Of a stretch of DNA of 64,000 bases, positions 33,665 through 42,249 are shown in pieces. Source of the stretch: JAWLHK01 sp041690355 [NCBI: bacterium] (GTDB taxonomy: Bacteria > J088 > JAWLBW01); the NCBI GenBank assembly GCA_041690355.1, contig JAWLHK010000024.1, forward strand, positions 10,660 through 74,659. The letters run 5' to 3'. Position 1 is the first letter of the stretch; each line of letters opens with the position of its first letter. Below the pieces are notes generated by a model. That model ran no database searches. It was not told the origin of the DNA and saw only the letters and a list, made by a program, of their open reading frames with translations. The position numbers and the translations under genes were made by a program.

Positions 33665-35263
33665 ATGGCCGACGACACGCCGCTCTGGAGTTCGCTCTCG
33701 GGAAAACCCCGCAGCTATCCACGCCTCGAAGGAGACGTCCACGTCGACGTGGCGGTGGTCGGGGCCGGCGTGGCCGGCATCATGACCGCCTGGTATCTCA
33801 AGCAGGCGGGTGCCCGGGTGGCGCTGGTCGAACGCAACCATCTCGTCGCGGGCGAGACGCATCATACGACGGCGCACCTGACCGGGCTCCCCGACGCCGA
33901 GTTCTCGCGCCTGCGCCGGGCCTTGGGGAGCACGAAGGCACGCGGCGTCTGGGACAGCGAGATGGCCGCCATCGATCTCCTGGAGCACGCCGTCAGGAGG
34001 AACAACATCGACTGCGGCTTCGAGCGCGTGCCCGCCGTGAAGTATGCCCCGACGCACAAGGACGTGCGCAGCCTCGAGCGCGAGATGCGGGCCATGCGCA
34101 AGCTCGGCATCGACCTCGAAGAAACGACCGACGTCCCGCTCCCCCACGCGGCCGCCTTTCGCATTCAGGGGCAGGCGAAGATCAACCCGGTGCGCTTTCT
34201 GCGCAGCATCGCCGCCATGATCCCGGGCGACGGGTCGCACGTCTTCGAACACTCGCCCGTCCACCACGCCGTCAACGGAGTCGTTCGCACGCACGACGGA
34301 TTCGTGCGTTCAGAGGCCATCGTACTGGCGACCCACTACCCCTTCGGCGATCTGCGCATCGTGCCGAAACTGCACCCGAGCCTGACGTACGCCATCGCCG
34401 TCACCGGTCGTCACCGGCTGCGCAACGAGCTCTATTTCGACAACCTCGACCCCTATCACTACATCCGGCTGCACGACCGGTACGTGATCATCGGCGGCGA
34501 GGATCACCCGATCGGGACCCCGGCCGCCGGCGAAGAGCACTGGGCGCGCCTCGTCGAGTTCACGCGGCAGACGGTCATGGAGAACCCCGTCGTTCGCCAC
34601 CAGTGGTGCGGCGAGGTGCTCGAGACCCTCGACAGCCTCCCCTACGTCGGGCACCACTCTTCGGCGTCGTCGCGCTATATCGCGACCGGCTTCGCGGGCA
34701 CCGGAATTACCTGGGGAACGCTGGCCGCGCGCATCAACGCCGATCTGATTCTCGGCCGCCCGAACGCATTCGCAGACCTCTTCGACCCCGACCGCATCGG
34801 GCGGCTGCGCGGCATCCGGCGAGCCGTGCGCTACAACGTCTCGGTCGCCCATCAACTCGTGCGCGGCTGGAGCCAACCGAAGTCCGACGAGCACATCGAT
34901 GCGCTTCGCCCGGGCGAAGGAGTCGTCGTGCATCACGGTCTACATCCGGTCGCCGTCTCGGTAGACGAGAACGGCGAGGTGCGCGCCGTGTCTGCGGTCT
35001 GCACCCACCTGGGCTGCATCGTCGCTTGGAATCCGGCCGCGAAAACCTGGGACTGCCCTTGCCACGGATCCCGTTACGAGGCCGACGGCGAAGTGCACAC
35101 CGGGCCCGCCACCCGGCGGCTCGAGCCGGTAGACCTGGATGAGCTGGGCCCCGACACGCGCCCCCGGGTGCATCTCAAGGAAACCGATCTTCCCGGCGAC
35201 GACACGCACCCCCCGAAGCAGCCGGGACATCGACCGGCCGCAAACAAACCTCCGGAGGAGTAA
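33665..35263 (+). CDS. FAD-dependent oxidoreductase with C-terminal Rieske domain
   Basis: 532 residues. The N-terminal DAO-type FAD domain has the dinucleotide motif VAVVGAGVAGIMTAW (GAGVAG at 33-38) and ends with ATGFAGTGITWGTLAARI. The C-terminal Rieske [2Fe-2S] domain has C446-T-H448-LGC and CPCH (C464, H467) with the usual structural cysteines, then GPATRRLEPV. This fusion occurs in a family near gamma-glutamylputrescine oxidases and plastid-type Rieske oxidoreductases; the substrate is unknown. A His/Pro/Lys-rich tail follows. The start at 33665 has GAGGAGGG 5-12 nt upstream. The next gene starts 3 nt after the stop, so the pair is an operon. Confidence 0.92.
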   Translation: MADDTPLWSSLSGKPRSYPRLEGDVHVDVAVVGAGVAGIMTAWYLKQAGARVALVERNHLVAGETHHTTAHLTGLPDAEFSRLRRALGSTKARGVWDSEMAAIDLLEHAVRRNNIDCGFERVPAVKYAPTHKDVRSLEREMRAMRKLGIDLEETTDVPLPHAAAFRIQGQAKINPVRFLRSIAAMIPGDGSHVFEHSPVHHAVNGVVRTHDGFVRSEAIVLATHYPFGDLRIVPKLHPSLTYAIAVTGRHRLRNELYFDNLDPYHYIRLHDRYVIIGGEDHPIGTPAAGEEHWARLVEFTRQTVMENPVVRHQWCGEVLETLDSLPYVGHHSSASSRYIATGFAGTGITWGTLAARINADLILGRPNAFADLFDPDRIGRLRGIRRAVRYNVSVAHQLVRGWSQPKSDEHIDALRPGEGVVVHHGLHPVAVSVDENGEVRAVSAVCTHLGCIVAWNPAAKTWDCPCHGSRYEADGEVHTGPATRRLEPVDLDELGPDTRPRVHLKETDLPGDDTHPPKQPGHRPAANKPPEE

Positions 35264-35266
35264 GCG

Positions 35267-35524
35267 ATGGCGACCCAACCGATTCCCGGAACCGAACGCG
35301 GCAAACGGCTGGCCGGCGGATTCGCCGTCGCCGGCGCCGTCGCCATCGTGCTCTCGTACTTCGTCCTCTTCGCGCCGTGGACGGCGGCGCCGCTGCTCGG
35401 ACTTCTCCTGCGCGTGGCCGGCCTGCTGCTGCTCGGGTTCGCGGCATTCTACTTCTGGGCGGCCTGGCGGCAGTCCAATCAGGGGTCGGGGCGGCCGCCC
35501 GGCGGCGAGTACCGGGGCAAGTAA
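35267..35524 (+). CDS. small two-TM membrane protein
   Basis: 85 residues, with two hydrophobic segments (GGFAVAGAVAIVLSYFVLF and APLLGLLLRVAGLLLLGFAA). The C-terminal tail is Gly/Pro/Arg-rich. It begins 3 nt after the oxidoreductase stop with GGAGGAG in the previous gene's end as SD. No family is recognised. It may anchor the FAD/Rieske protein or be an accessory electron-transfer membrane subunit; this is inferred only from the operon. Confidence 0.75.
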   Translation: MATQPIPGTERGKRLAGGFAVAGAVAIVLSYFVLFAPWTAAPLLGLLLRVAGLLLLGFAAFYFWAAWRQSNQGSGRPPGGEYRGK

Positions 35525-35548
35525 GGCCGAGGGATCCCCCACATCGGG

Positions 35549-35950
35549 TTACGGCACGCGGTACAGATAGGCCGCAATGTCGCGGGCCTCGGCCTCGGTG
35601 AGGCCGAGCGCCGGCATGGCCGTTCCCGGCGCGAACGCCTGCGGATTGCGCAGCCATCGGACCAGATTGGCCGGCGAATTGGCCAACTGGCCGCCGATGT
35701 ACATCTGATGGCGGAAGTCGGTCAGCTGCGGGCCGACGCGCCCGCGCGCCTGTGCAATACCGGGAATGACATGACAGGCGCCGCAGCCGTACTTCACGAT
35801 CGCATCCCTGCCCCGCCCCACGTCCCCTTCGAGCTCCCAGACCGGCTCGGTCGGGTGCGTGCCGCCGCCCCGCAGCCACAGGTGCGCGCTGATGCCGATC
35901 AGGGCGACCAGAGCGCCGGCCAGGGTGACCAGGATAGCCCGCTGTTCCAC
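35549..35950 (-). CDS. membrane-anchored monohaem cytochrome c
   Basis: 133 residues. The N-terminal helix (AILVTLAGALVALIGISAHLW) is uncleaved-looking and would anchor it to the inner membrane. The haem c site is CGACH (56-60) and the distal ligand is probably M112 in GTAMPALGL. VIPGIAQARGRVGPQL after the haem site is typical of cytochrome c class I electron carriers of oxidase operons. It is the last gene of the respiratory operon and directly follows the ctaG-like gene, so it likely shuttles electrons to, or is a subunit of, the caa3-type oxidase. Confidence 0.9.
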   Translation of the reverse strand: MEQRAILVTLAGALVALIGISAHLWLRGGGTHPTEPVWELEGDVGRGRDAIVKYGCGACHVIPGIAQARGRVGPQLTDFRHQMYIGGQLANSPANLVRWLRNPQAFAPGTAMPALGLTEAEARDIAAYLYRVP

Positions 35951-36904
35951 TCAGCCCTCCTCTGCAGGGGAACGCCGCAACGCATCGGCCCGGTCGACCC
36001 GCGCGGCAAGGCGGCGCAGATGCGTCGCGAACAACGCCAGGGCCGCCCCCGCCAGCACGGCCCCCGCCGGCATCCACATGACCATGCCGGCGATCTGCTG
36101 ATCTTCGAGCGGCGTCCACGTCGAGGCCGAAAGCCGTTGCCCGTAGGCGCGGTAGAGCGGGCGCGGCGCGAACGCGATCAGCATCCCCAGGGCCGAACCG
36201 TGCAGCGAGGTCAGAAAGAGCAGCAGCGCCCCTTCGCTCCCCGCCGGGCGCCGGCGAGAGACCGGGTCGAGTACGGCGTGCCAGAAGAGCAGCGCCGCCA
36301 ACAGGAAGACGGCATGCTGCGCTTCGTGCACCCAGGTATTGAAGAGCGCCGCATCGTACAGGCGCGGGGCGTGCCAGAACCAGATCGCCGCGGCGTAGAC
36401 GGCCCCGGCCGCCGCCGGATGTCCGGAGAGGGATCTCACCGTGCGCCATCCGGGACGCGTGAGCCAGCGGCGGGCCAGAAAGCGACGGGCCCGATGCGGC
36501 AGGCCCCCGAATATGACCGTGAAGGGGCGTCCGAGCGTCAGGAGGGGGGGCGCCAGCACGAGCAGCGCGAGGTGCTGCACCATGTGCACCCAGAACAGCG
36601 CGGCCCCGAGCCGGTGGATCGGCGAAAGCAGGGCGGCCGCCAGCAGAAGCCAGCCGGCGAGAAAGCCGGCAACGGCGCCAGGGCCGATGCCGTGGCCCGT
36701 GCCGGCGCGGCCCCACAGCCGCCGTACGCCCCACCCGTAGGCGAACAGCAGGACCAAGAGCAGCGCGACGGGCCAGGGCTCGTACGTCCACCCGTACGAC
36801 GGCGCCGCGAGCTGGTTCGTATGCGCCGACGCAGACAAAGGCCATCCCCAGACGACGAGCCCGGAGACGGTGACGGCCGCGCGAGAAAAGGTTCGGCTCA
36901 GCAT
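35951..36904 (-). CDS. CtaG-type cytochrome c oxidase assembly factor (caa3_CtaG)
   Basis: 317-residue polytopic membrane protein of the caa3-type CtaG family, needed for copper delivery or assembly of caa3 oxidase. A signal-like N-terminus is followed by about seven hydrophobic segments. Conserved features include LSPIHRLGAALFWVHMVQHLALLVLAPPLL-like sequence with histidines in the membrane (HMVQH), WFWHAPRLYDAAL, WVHEAQHAVFLLAALLFWHA and the C-terminal DQQIAGMVMWMPAG; the His and Met residues are thought to bind copper. It is translated from ATG 36904, overlapping the preceding gene by 7 nt. Confidence 0.9.
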   Translation of the reverse strand: MLSRTFSRAAVTVSGLVVWGWPLSASAHTNQLAAPSYGWTYEPWPVALLLVLLFAYGWGVRRLWGRAGTGHGIGPGAVAGFLAGWLLLAAALLSPIHRLGAALFWVHMVQHLALLVLAPPLLTLGRPFTVIFGGLPHRARRFLARRWLTRPGWRTVRSLSGHPAAAGAVYAAAIWFWHAPRLYDAALFNTWVHEAQHAVFLLAALLFWHAVLDPVSRRRPAGSEGALLLFLTSLHGSALGMLIAFAPRPLYRAYGQRLSASTWTPLEDQQIAGMVMWMPAGAVLAGAALALFATHLRRLAARVDRADALRRSPAEEG

Positions 36905-37302
36905 GCGCGAAGGTAGAAGAAAATGGGAATGCTCTGCACGAGGATGATCATCAGCCCGGCTGCATCCAGCATCACGCCGAGGCGCGCCGTGTCGTAGCCC
37001 GCCGCCGCCGCGATGCCCTCCTCGCGGACGGTCGCCAATTCGCGCCGGCAGCGGCGCGCGATCATGCCCGCTCCCGCCGCCAGACCGACGGTCGCAACGG
37101 TGAGCCCGAGAAGCGCGACCACGACGCCGTTGAGCGGACCGAGCGCCAAAGCAGGAAACCCCCGCTGACATCCCCACTCGGCGATGTACCAGGCGCCGGC
37201 AAGATGGAGCAGCCACGCAACCATCCCGCCGAGCAGGCCGGCGGCAAGGCGCAGGCGCGACACGCCGTCACCCCCGTGCAGCACGGTACCCTCCTCAGAC
37301 AT
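36898..37302 (-). CDS. three-TM membrane protein of the oxidase operon
   Basis: 134 residues with three membrane helices (LLGGMVAWLLHLAGAWYIAEW, NGVVVALLGLTVATVGLAAG and LMIILVQSIPIFFYL). It starts within the last codons of coxI/III (8-nt overlap) and overlaps the ctaG start, so it is made together with the oxidase. No named family is recognised. Similar small membrane proteins in caa3 operons are treated as subunit-IV-like or assembly proteins; that role is inferred. Confidence 0.75.
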   Translation of the reverse strand: MSEEGTVLHGGDGVSRLRLAAGLLGGMVAWLLHLAGAWYIAEWGCQRGFPALALGPLNGVVVALLGLTVATVGLAAGAGMIARRCRRELATVREEGIAAAAGYDTARLGVMLDAAGLMIILVQSIPIFFYLRAC

Positions 37303-39796
37303 AAGCCCCCACGTGCAGTGCCAGGTACAGGGTAACGCCCAGCGCAGCCGTGAAACCCCAGAGCAGAAAGCCGAGCCGCGTGGCGTTCTCCAGCATCGGC
37401 GTGCGGGCGAGAGCGGCGCGACGCGTGAGCCTGAGCACCCCGAGCGTCCAGATCGTCGCGACCAGGGCGAGCAGGAGATAGGCCGTCGACGGCGCGTACC
37501 AGGCGGCCGCGTAGGCGTTGGCCCCGGGAAGAAAAGGGGTCTGCCAGAGAAGGATTCCGTGGAAAATCAGGAAGCCGCCCCCCGCGGCAAGAGCCATGGC
37601 CAGCGGCGCCAGCGGGCTCTGCGACGCGTTCGGCTGCATGCGGCGCGCGGCCGCGCGCATCGCGACCGCCCCGATCGGCATCAGGAGATAGGCGGCCGCC
37701 GGAAGCAGCAGCCCGGGAAGTGGGAGCCCACCCTGCGGCCACGCGGCGGAATAGATGCGCAGGTAGAAATAGCTGAACACGAGCACCCCGAAACCCATGC
37801 CGAGAGTCGTCAGCGCCCCGATCATGCCCCACCAGCCGGTTCCGCGTCGGGCGACGAGCGGGAGCCCGGCCGCGAGCGCCGTGCCGCCGGCCTGAATTTT
37901 CGCCAGCGTCGCCGGGTGCGGCAAGAGCCAGGCAATCACGGCCGCGAACAGGCCGATGAGGCCGGCAACGGTGAGGAGGTAAATCTTTACGAGCACTCCG
38001 AAAAAGACCAGCAGCAGGGCCAGGGCGGCCGTCAGCGGCTGCAACGTCGAGCTGGGAAGCCATTGCACCGACTCGGGTTCGCCCGTGAGCACGTCTGTCG
38101 CGAGGGTCGCCCGCCATCCGACGGGAGCCCGGTCGAGCGCCTCCCGCGCCTGCCGCGAAGCTCCCGGCTCTTCCACATTCCCCTCCCAGGCCGGATGACG
38201 GCCTCCGACCCGTGGCGGCCGCTCCCAGGCGAAGATGGCGGGCGGCGACGGCAGGGTCCACTCGAGGCTCCCGCCCCCCCAGGGGTCAGACCCCGCCGGT
38301 TCGCCCGCGCGCATGCTGCGCAGGAGATTGACGACGAACACGAGCACGCCGAGGGCCATCAGATAGGCGCCTCCGGTCGAAACCAGGTTGTATCCGTCGA
38401 CGTTCAGCGAAGCCGGATAGCTGTAGACGCGGCGGGGCATGCCGTACAGCCCCATGATGTGCATCGGAAAGAAGGCGACGTTGAAGCCGATGAAGATGAG
38501 CCCGAACGCGATCCGGCCCGCCCCTTCGCTCAGCAGGCGGCCGGTGAACTTGGGATACCAGTAGGAAATGCCGCCCAGGAGGGGAAAAAGAACCCCGCCG
38601 ATGATCACGTAGTGAAAGTGCGCCACGACGAAGAACGTGTCGTGCACCTGCAGATCGAAGGGGACGACGGCCACCATGACCCCCGTCACGCCCCCGGCGA
38701 CGAAGAGAAAGAGAAACCCGAGCACGTACAGCAGGGGCGTCTTCAGCGCCGGCCGGCGCCCCCACAGGGTCGCGATCCACGCGAAGACCTGCGCGCCGCT
38801 CGCCAGCGCGATCATGAGGCTCGCCCCCGAGAAGAACAGCAGCGAGAGTTTCGGCAGCCCCGCGGCGAACATGTGGTGCACCCAGAGGCCGAAACTCACG
38901 AAGCCGGTGACCACGACCGCCATGACCACCCAGAGGTATCCGGCGAGCGGCCGCCGCGCGAACGTGGGTACGATCATCGAGACGACCCCCGTGGCGGGCA
39001 GGAACATGATGTAGACCTCAGGGTGCCCGAAGAACCAGAACAGATGCTGCCAGAGCAGGCTGCTGCCGCCCCCCTGCGGGTCGAAGAACGGCATCCCGAA
39101 TGCGCGCTCGAGCTCGAGCAGAAGAGTGGCCACGAGCAGCGTGGTGAACGCGAAGACGATCATGAGTCCCGTCACGAGCATCGTCCACGCAAAGAGCGGC
39201 ATGCGGTGGAGCGCCATGCCCGGCGCGCGGAACTTCAGGATGGTCACGACGATCTCGATGCCGGCCGTGATGCCCCCCACCTCGACGAGGCCGAGCGCGA
39301 GCAGCCAGAAGTCGAGACCACGCCCGGAGTAGCGCGTGCCCGACAGCGGCGTGTACGCGAACCAGCCGGCATCGGGGATGAGGTTCACGAAGAACGTGGC
39401 GTAGAAGAGAATGCCTCCGAAAAGAAAGCACCAGTAGCCGAATGCGCTCAGGCGGGGAAAGGCGAGATCACGCGCGCCGATCTGCAGCGGCAGCAGGTAG
39501 ACGGCAAGCCCCTCGACGAACGGCACGGCGAACAGGAACATCATCGTCGAGCCGTGCATTGTGAACAGCTCGTTGTAGAGCTGCGGGCCCAGGATGCCGT
39601 TCTCGGAAACAGCCAGCTGGGTGCGCATCAGCAGCGCGAGTACGCCCCCCAGCAGAAAGAAGACGAACGACGTGACGAGAAACCGCTTGCCGACCGGCTG
39701 ATTGTTGACGACGGCGAGCCAGCCGACGAAGCCGGGGCGGTTCTCCCAGGTGTGATCGAAGTCGGACGGCGGCGGGGGCGAGTGACGGCGCGGCAT
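37295..39796 (-). CDS. fused cytochrome c oxidase subunits I and III
   Basis: 833 residues. The first 540 residues are subunit I with the haem/copper histidines: HGSTMMFLF (haem a), WQHLFWFFGHPEVYI (Cu-B His, cross-linked Tyr and the Glu of A-type oxidases), LWVHHMF (Cu-B His pair) and HDTFFVVAHFHYV (haem ligands). The last 230 residues are a four- to five-helix subunit-III-like domain (WGMIGALTTLGMGFGVLVFSYFYLRI, AAWYAPSTAYLLLALVATIWTL). Such CoxI-III fusions are known in Thermus and Rhodothermus caa3 oxidases. ATG 39796 has GGAG 9 nt upstream; a GTG at 39802 is alternative. All metal ligands are present. Confidence 0.95.
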   Translation of the reverse strand: MPRRHSPPPPSDFDHTWENRPGFVGWLAVVNNQPVGKRFLVTSFVFFLLGGVLALLMRTQLAVSENGILGPQLYNELFTMHGSTMMFLFAVPFVEGLAVYLLPLQIGARDLAFPRLSAFGYWCFLFGGILFYATFFVNLIPDAGWFAYTPLSGTRYSGRGLDFWLLALGLVEVGGITAGIEIVVTILKFRAPGMALHRMPLFAWTMLVTGLMIVFAFTTLLVATLLLELERAFGMPFFDPQGGGSSLLWQHLFWFFGHPEVYIMFLPATGVVSMIVPTFARRPLAGYLWVVMAVVVTGFVSFGLWVHHMFAAGLPKLSLLFFSGASLMIALASGAQVFAWIATLWGRRPALKTPLLYVLGFLFLFVAGGVTGVMVAVVPFDLQVHDTFFVVAHFHYVIIGGVLFPLLGGISYWYPKFTGRLLSEGAGRIAFGLIFIGFNVAFFPMHIMGLYGMPRRVYSYPASLNVDGYNLVSTGGAYLMALGVLVFVVNLLRSMRAGEPAGSDPWGGGSLEWTLPSPPAIFAWERPPRVGGRHPAWEGNVEEPGASRQAREALDRAPVGWRATLATDVLTGEPESVQWLPSSTLQPLTAALALLLVFFGVLVKIYLLTVAGLIGLFAAVIAWLLPHPATLAKIQAGGTALAAGLPLVARRGTGWWGMIGALTTLGMGFGVLVFSYFYLRIYSAAWPQGGLPLPGLLLPAAAYLLMPIGAVAMRAAARRMQPNASQSPLAPLAMALAAGGGFLIFHGILLWQTPFLPGANAYAAAWYAPSTAYLLLALVATIWTLGVLRLTRRAALARTPMLENATRLGFLLWGFTAALGVTLYLALHVGAYV

Positions 39797-39802
39797 GGTC
39801 AC

Positions 39803-40789
39803 TTACTCCAGCATCTCGAGGTAGTCGACCAGGGCGTGCAGGTCGACCGGCGAAAGATAGGTGGGCGGCATGAGGTTGCCCGGCTTGATCGCCTGGGGAT
39901 TCGCGATCCATCCCATCAGGCTGCCGCGCGTGTTGGGGAGCGTGCCCGCCCCGAGGGTCAGGCGCGAACCGATGTGCGTGAGATCGGGGCCGATATCCCC
40001 TGCTGCCGGCGTTCCGGCGATGGCGTGGCAACCGGCGCAGCCGGCTTCGCCGAAGACATCCTTTCCCCTGCGCTGCGCCTCGGTCCGGGGCGCGGGTGTG
40101 GGGGCCAGCCGCGCGCGCACCCAGGCATCGAATTCCGCGTGCGGCAGGGCCACGACCTCGAAGGCCATGTGCGCATGCTGCAGTCCGCAGAATTCGGCGC
40201 ACTGACCGCGGAACAAGCCCGGCCGGCCGGCCTGCAGGGTCAGCGCCGTGTCGTGGTCGGGGAGCAGGTCCATCTTGCCGTGCAGCGCGGGCACCCAGAA
40301 GCTGTGAATGACGTCGGCCGAGCGGAGGCGAACGCGAACGGGAACGCCGACGGGGATGTGCAGTTCGTTCGCCGTCACGATCCCCTGCTCGGGATAGCGA
40401 ACGGCCCACCACCACCGGTACCCCTCGACCTCGACGGTCAGTCCGGGTTCGGGCTCGCGCAGGCGCACCGTGGCGATCACGGTCATGATCATGAGGCCGA
40501 TGAGGATGACCGCCGGGATGGCGATGCCCCCCACCACGATGAACACGGTCTGCCGTTCGGCGTCGCCGTGGCCGGCCTCGTCCCGGGGTCCCCGGCGCAC
40601 AATGGCCACGAGCGCGAGGACGGTAACGAGAAGCAGAACCGCCGTGGCGATCACGAACATGAAGTTGCCGAGGGTGAGCGCGTTCTTCGCTGCCGCTGAC
40701 GCCGGATCAAGCACCGATTGGATCCGGTTGCCGCACCCGGTGCCGGCGAGCGCAAGGGCCATCCCTCGACGAAGCGCGCCGCGTGCCAT
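39803..40789 (-). CDS. cytochrome c oxidase subunit II fused to cytochrome c (caa3 type)
   Basis: 328 residues. A lipoprotein-like signal (ALAGTGC) is followed by two transmembrane helices (NFMFVIATAVLLLVTVLALVAI, VGGIAIPAVILIGLMIMTVI), then a cupredoxin domain with the full CuA site (HSFWVPALHGKMDLLPDH and GQCAEFCGLQHAHM). The C-terminal cytochrome c domain has CAGCH and the probable Met ligand in LMPPTYLSP. Electrons thus enter from a c-type donor and pass haem c to CuA. The start ATG at 40789 overlaps the cytochrome b stop by one base (TGATG). Confidence 0.95.
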   Translation of the reverse strand: MARGALRRGMALALAGTGCGNRIQSVLDPASAAAKNALTLGNFMFVIATAVLLLVTVLALVAIVRRGPRDEAGHGDAERQTVFIVVGGIAIPAVILIGLMIMTVIATVRLREPEPGLTVEVEGYRWWWAVRYPEQGIVTANELHIPVGVPVRVRLRSADVIHSFWVPALHGKMDLLPDHDTALTLQAGRPGLFRGQCAEFCGLQHAHMAFEVVALPHAEFDAWVRARLAPTPAPRTEAQRRGKDVFGEAGCAGCHAIAGTPAAGDIGPDLTHIGSRLTLGAGTLPNTRGSLMGWIANPQAIKPGNLMPPTYLSPVDLHALVDYLEMLE

Positions 40790-42243
40790 CACCGCTGCTC
40801 CCGCTCGAAGGTCTGCGCCACGAGAACGTACTCCACCAGCGCCCCGAGTTCGGCATCCGTAAGCCGCCCCTCGTAGGCAGGCATGGGCGTTCCCCGCTCG
40901 GGCTCGAGCACGAATTCGCGAATCTCCTTGCGGCTCAACCGCTCGTCACTGCGGGCGAAATCGGGGCCGACCTTGCGCCCATCGCCGGCCACCGCATGAC
41001 AGCTCGTGCACCCCTTGTCGGCGAAGAGCTGCCGGCCACGCTCGGCCAGTTCGGTCAACTCGATACCGGGCGGCACCGTTGGGGGCTGCTCGCGTGGCCA
41101 GCCGGTCCACGGAGACTGGATGCGAATTTCGGACAGGACAACGAGCAGCGCGGCGGTGACCACGATGGCCCCCGAGAAAATCGGCCGCTTGCGCACGCCG
41201 CGCCAGGGTGAGCGATCGAGCAACGGCAGGAGCAGCAGAAATCCCAGCACGAAAAGCGGAAGCAGCACGACGATCGGCACCGCCAGCCAGGGCGGGAGCA
41301 GCGCAATCATGGTGCTGTACCAGGCGTACCACCACTCCTCCATGGGGAACACCGTTTCGACGAGATTCGCTTCGGGGTTCGGCAGGGGCGGACCCAGGAT
41401 CACGGCCAGGGCCACGGCCACGAGAAAGACGACGAGTGCCATGCCCCCCGACTTGGCCGTCGTTTCGGGAAAGAACATCTCGCCGTATTTGTCGGAATGT
41501 TTCTGTTCGTCATAGAGCCTGCGCTGCGCCTCGGCCGACGGCACCGGCTCGCGCCGCTCGCGCAGCGAGGTCGTGCCGTGCAGCACGACGAGATACAGGT
41601 GCCATCCGGCCAGCGCGAGCAGCAGCAAGGGGATCATCACGACGTGCACGCTGAAGAACCGGCTCAGGGTGCGCGCGCCGATTTCGGTGCCCCCCTGCAC
41701 GATGATCGCCAGTTCGTCGCCCAGCAGCGGAACCCGGTTGAACATGTGCAGCACGACGCGGATGGCGTACATCGCCCGGGTATCCCAGCGCAGCACGTAT
41801 CCGGTAAAGGCCATCGTCAATACGAGCACGAACATGCCCACGCCGACGTAGTACGTCCCCTCTCGAGGCGACTTGTAGCCGCCGACGAGCAGGATGCGGA
41901 ACAGGTGTGAGAAGAGCATGACGACCATGAGGCCGGCCGTCCAGTAGTGCAGTCCGCGAATGAAGTTCCCCAGCGGCTGCTCGCGCGTGATGGCGACGAC
42001 GCTGTCGAAGGCCGTGTCGGGCGAGGGGGAGTAGGTGAGCGTCATGAGGGCGCCGGTGGCGACCATGACGCCGAGCAGGGTCAGGAGGGTGGCGCCATCG
42101 CCGTAGTACCACGATCCCTTGGCCACCCTGCGATCGAGAAAGTGCCGCCAGACCGGACCCAGCCCGAACCGGTCGACGACCCACCGGCGGCTGCGTTCTG
42201 CCTGCTGCAACGCCCGTCTGCGAATGGCCGAAAGCACATGCAC
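40789..42243 (-). CDS. cytochrome b fused to cytochrome c (quinol oxidoreductase subunit)
   Basis: 484 residues joining a cytochrome b6-like part, a subunit-IV-like part and a cytochrome c domain. Haem b ligands are H99/H113 and H200/H215; the 14/15 spacing is that of cytochrome b6, not bc1. The Qo glutamate motif, usually PEWY, is replaced by EEWWYAW (302-308). The C-terminal domain has CTSCH (412-416) and a likely Met ligand M454 in GTPMPAY. It works with the Rieske protein encoded 6 nt upstream to pass electrons from menaquinol to cytochrome c/CuA. The fusion removes the need for a separate cytochrome c1. Confidence 0.93.
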   Translation of the reverse strand: MHVLSAIRRRALQQAERSRRWVVDRFGLGPVWRHFLDRRVAKGSWYYGDGATLLTLLGVMVATGALMTLTYSPSPDTAFDSVVAITREQPLGNFIRGLHYWTAGLMVVMLFSHLFRILLVGGYKSPREGTYYVGVGMFVLVLTMAFTGYVLRWDTRAMYAIRVVLHMFNRVPLLGDELAIIVQGGTEIGARTLSRFFSVHVVMIPLLLLALAGWHLYLVVLHGTTSLRERREPVPSAEAQRRLYDEQKHSDKYGEMFFPETTAKSGGMALVVFLVAVALAVILGPPLPNPEANLVETVFPMEEWWYAWYSTMIALLPPWLAVPIVVLLPLFVLGFLLLLPLLDRSPWRGVRKRPIFSGAIVVTAALLVVLSEIRIQSPWTGWPREQPPTVPPGIELTELAERGRQLFADKGCTSCHAVAGDGRKVGPDFARSDERLSRKEIREFVLEPERGTPMPAYEGRLTDAELGALVEYVLVAQTFEREQR

Positions 42244-42249
42244 GCTCGT

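Noticed and set aside
37184-40699. Plus-strand frame of 1171 codons opposite coxI/III and coxII
   Set aside because: Antisense shadow of strongly conserved oxidase subunits; rich in His/Glu/Arg repeats without a family.
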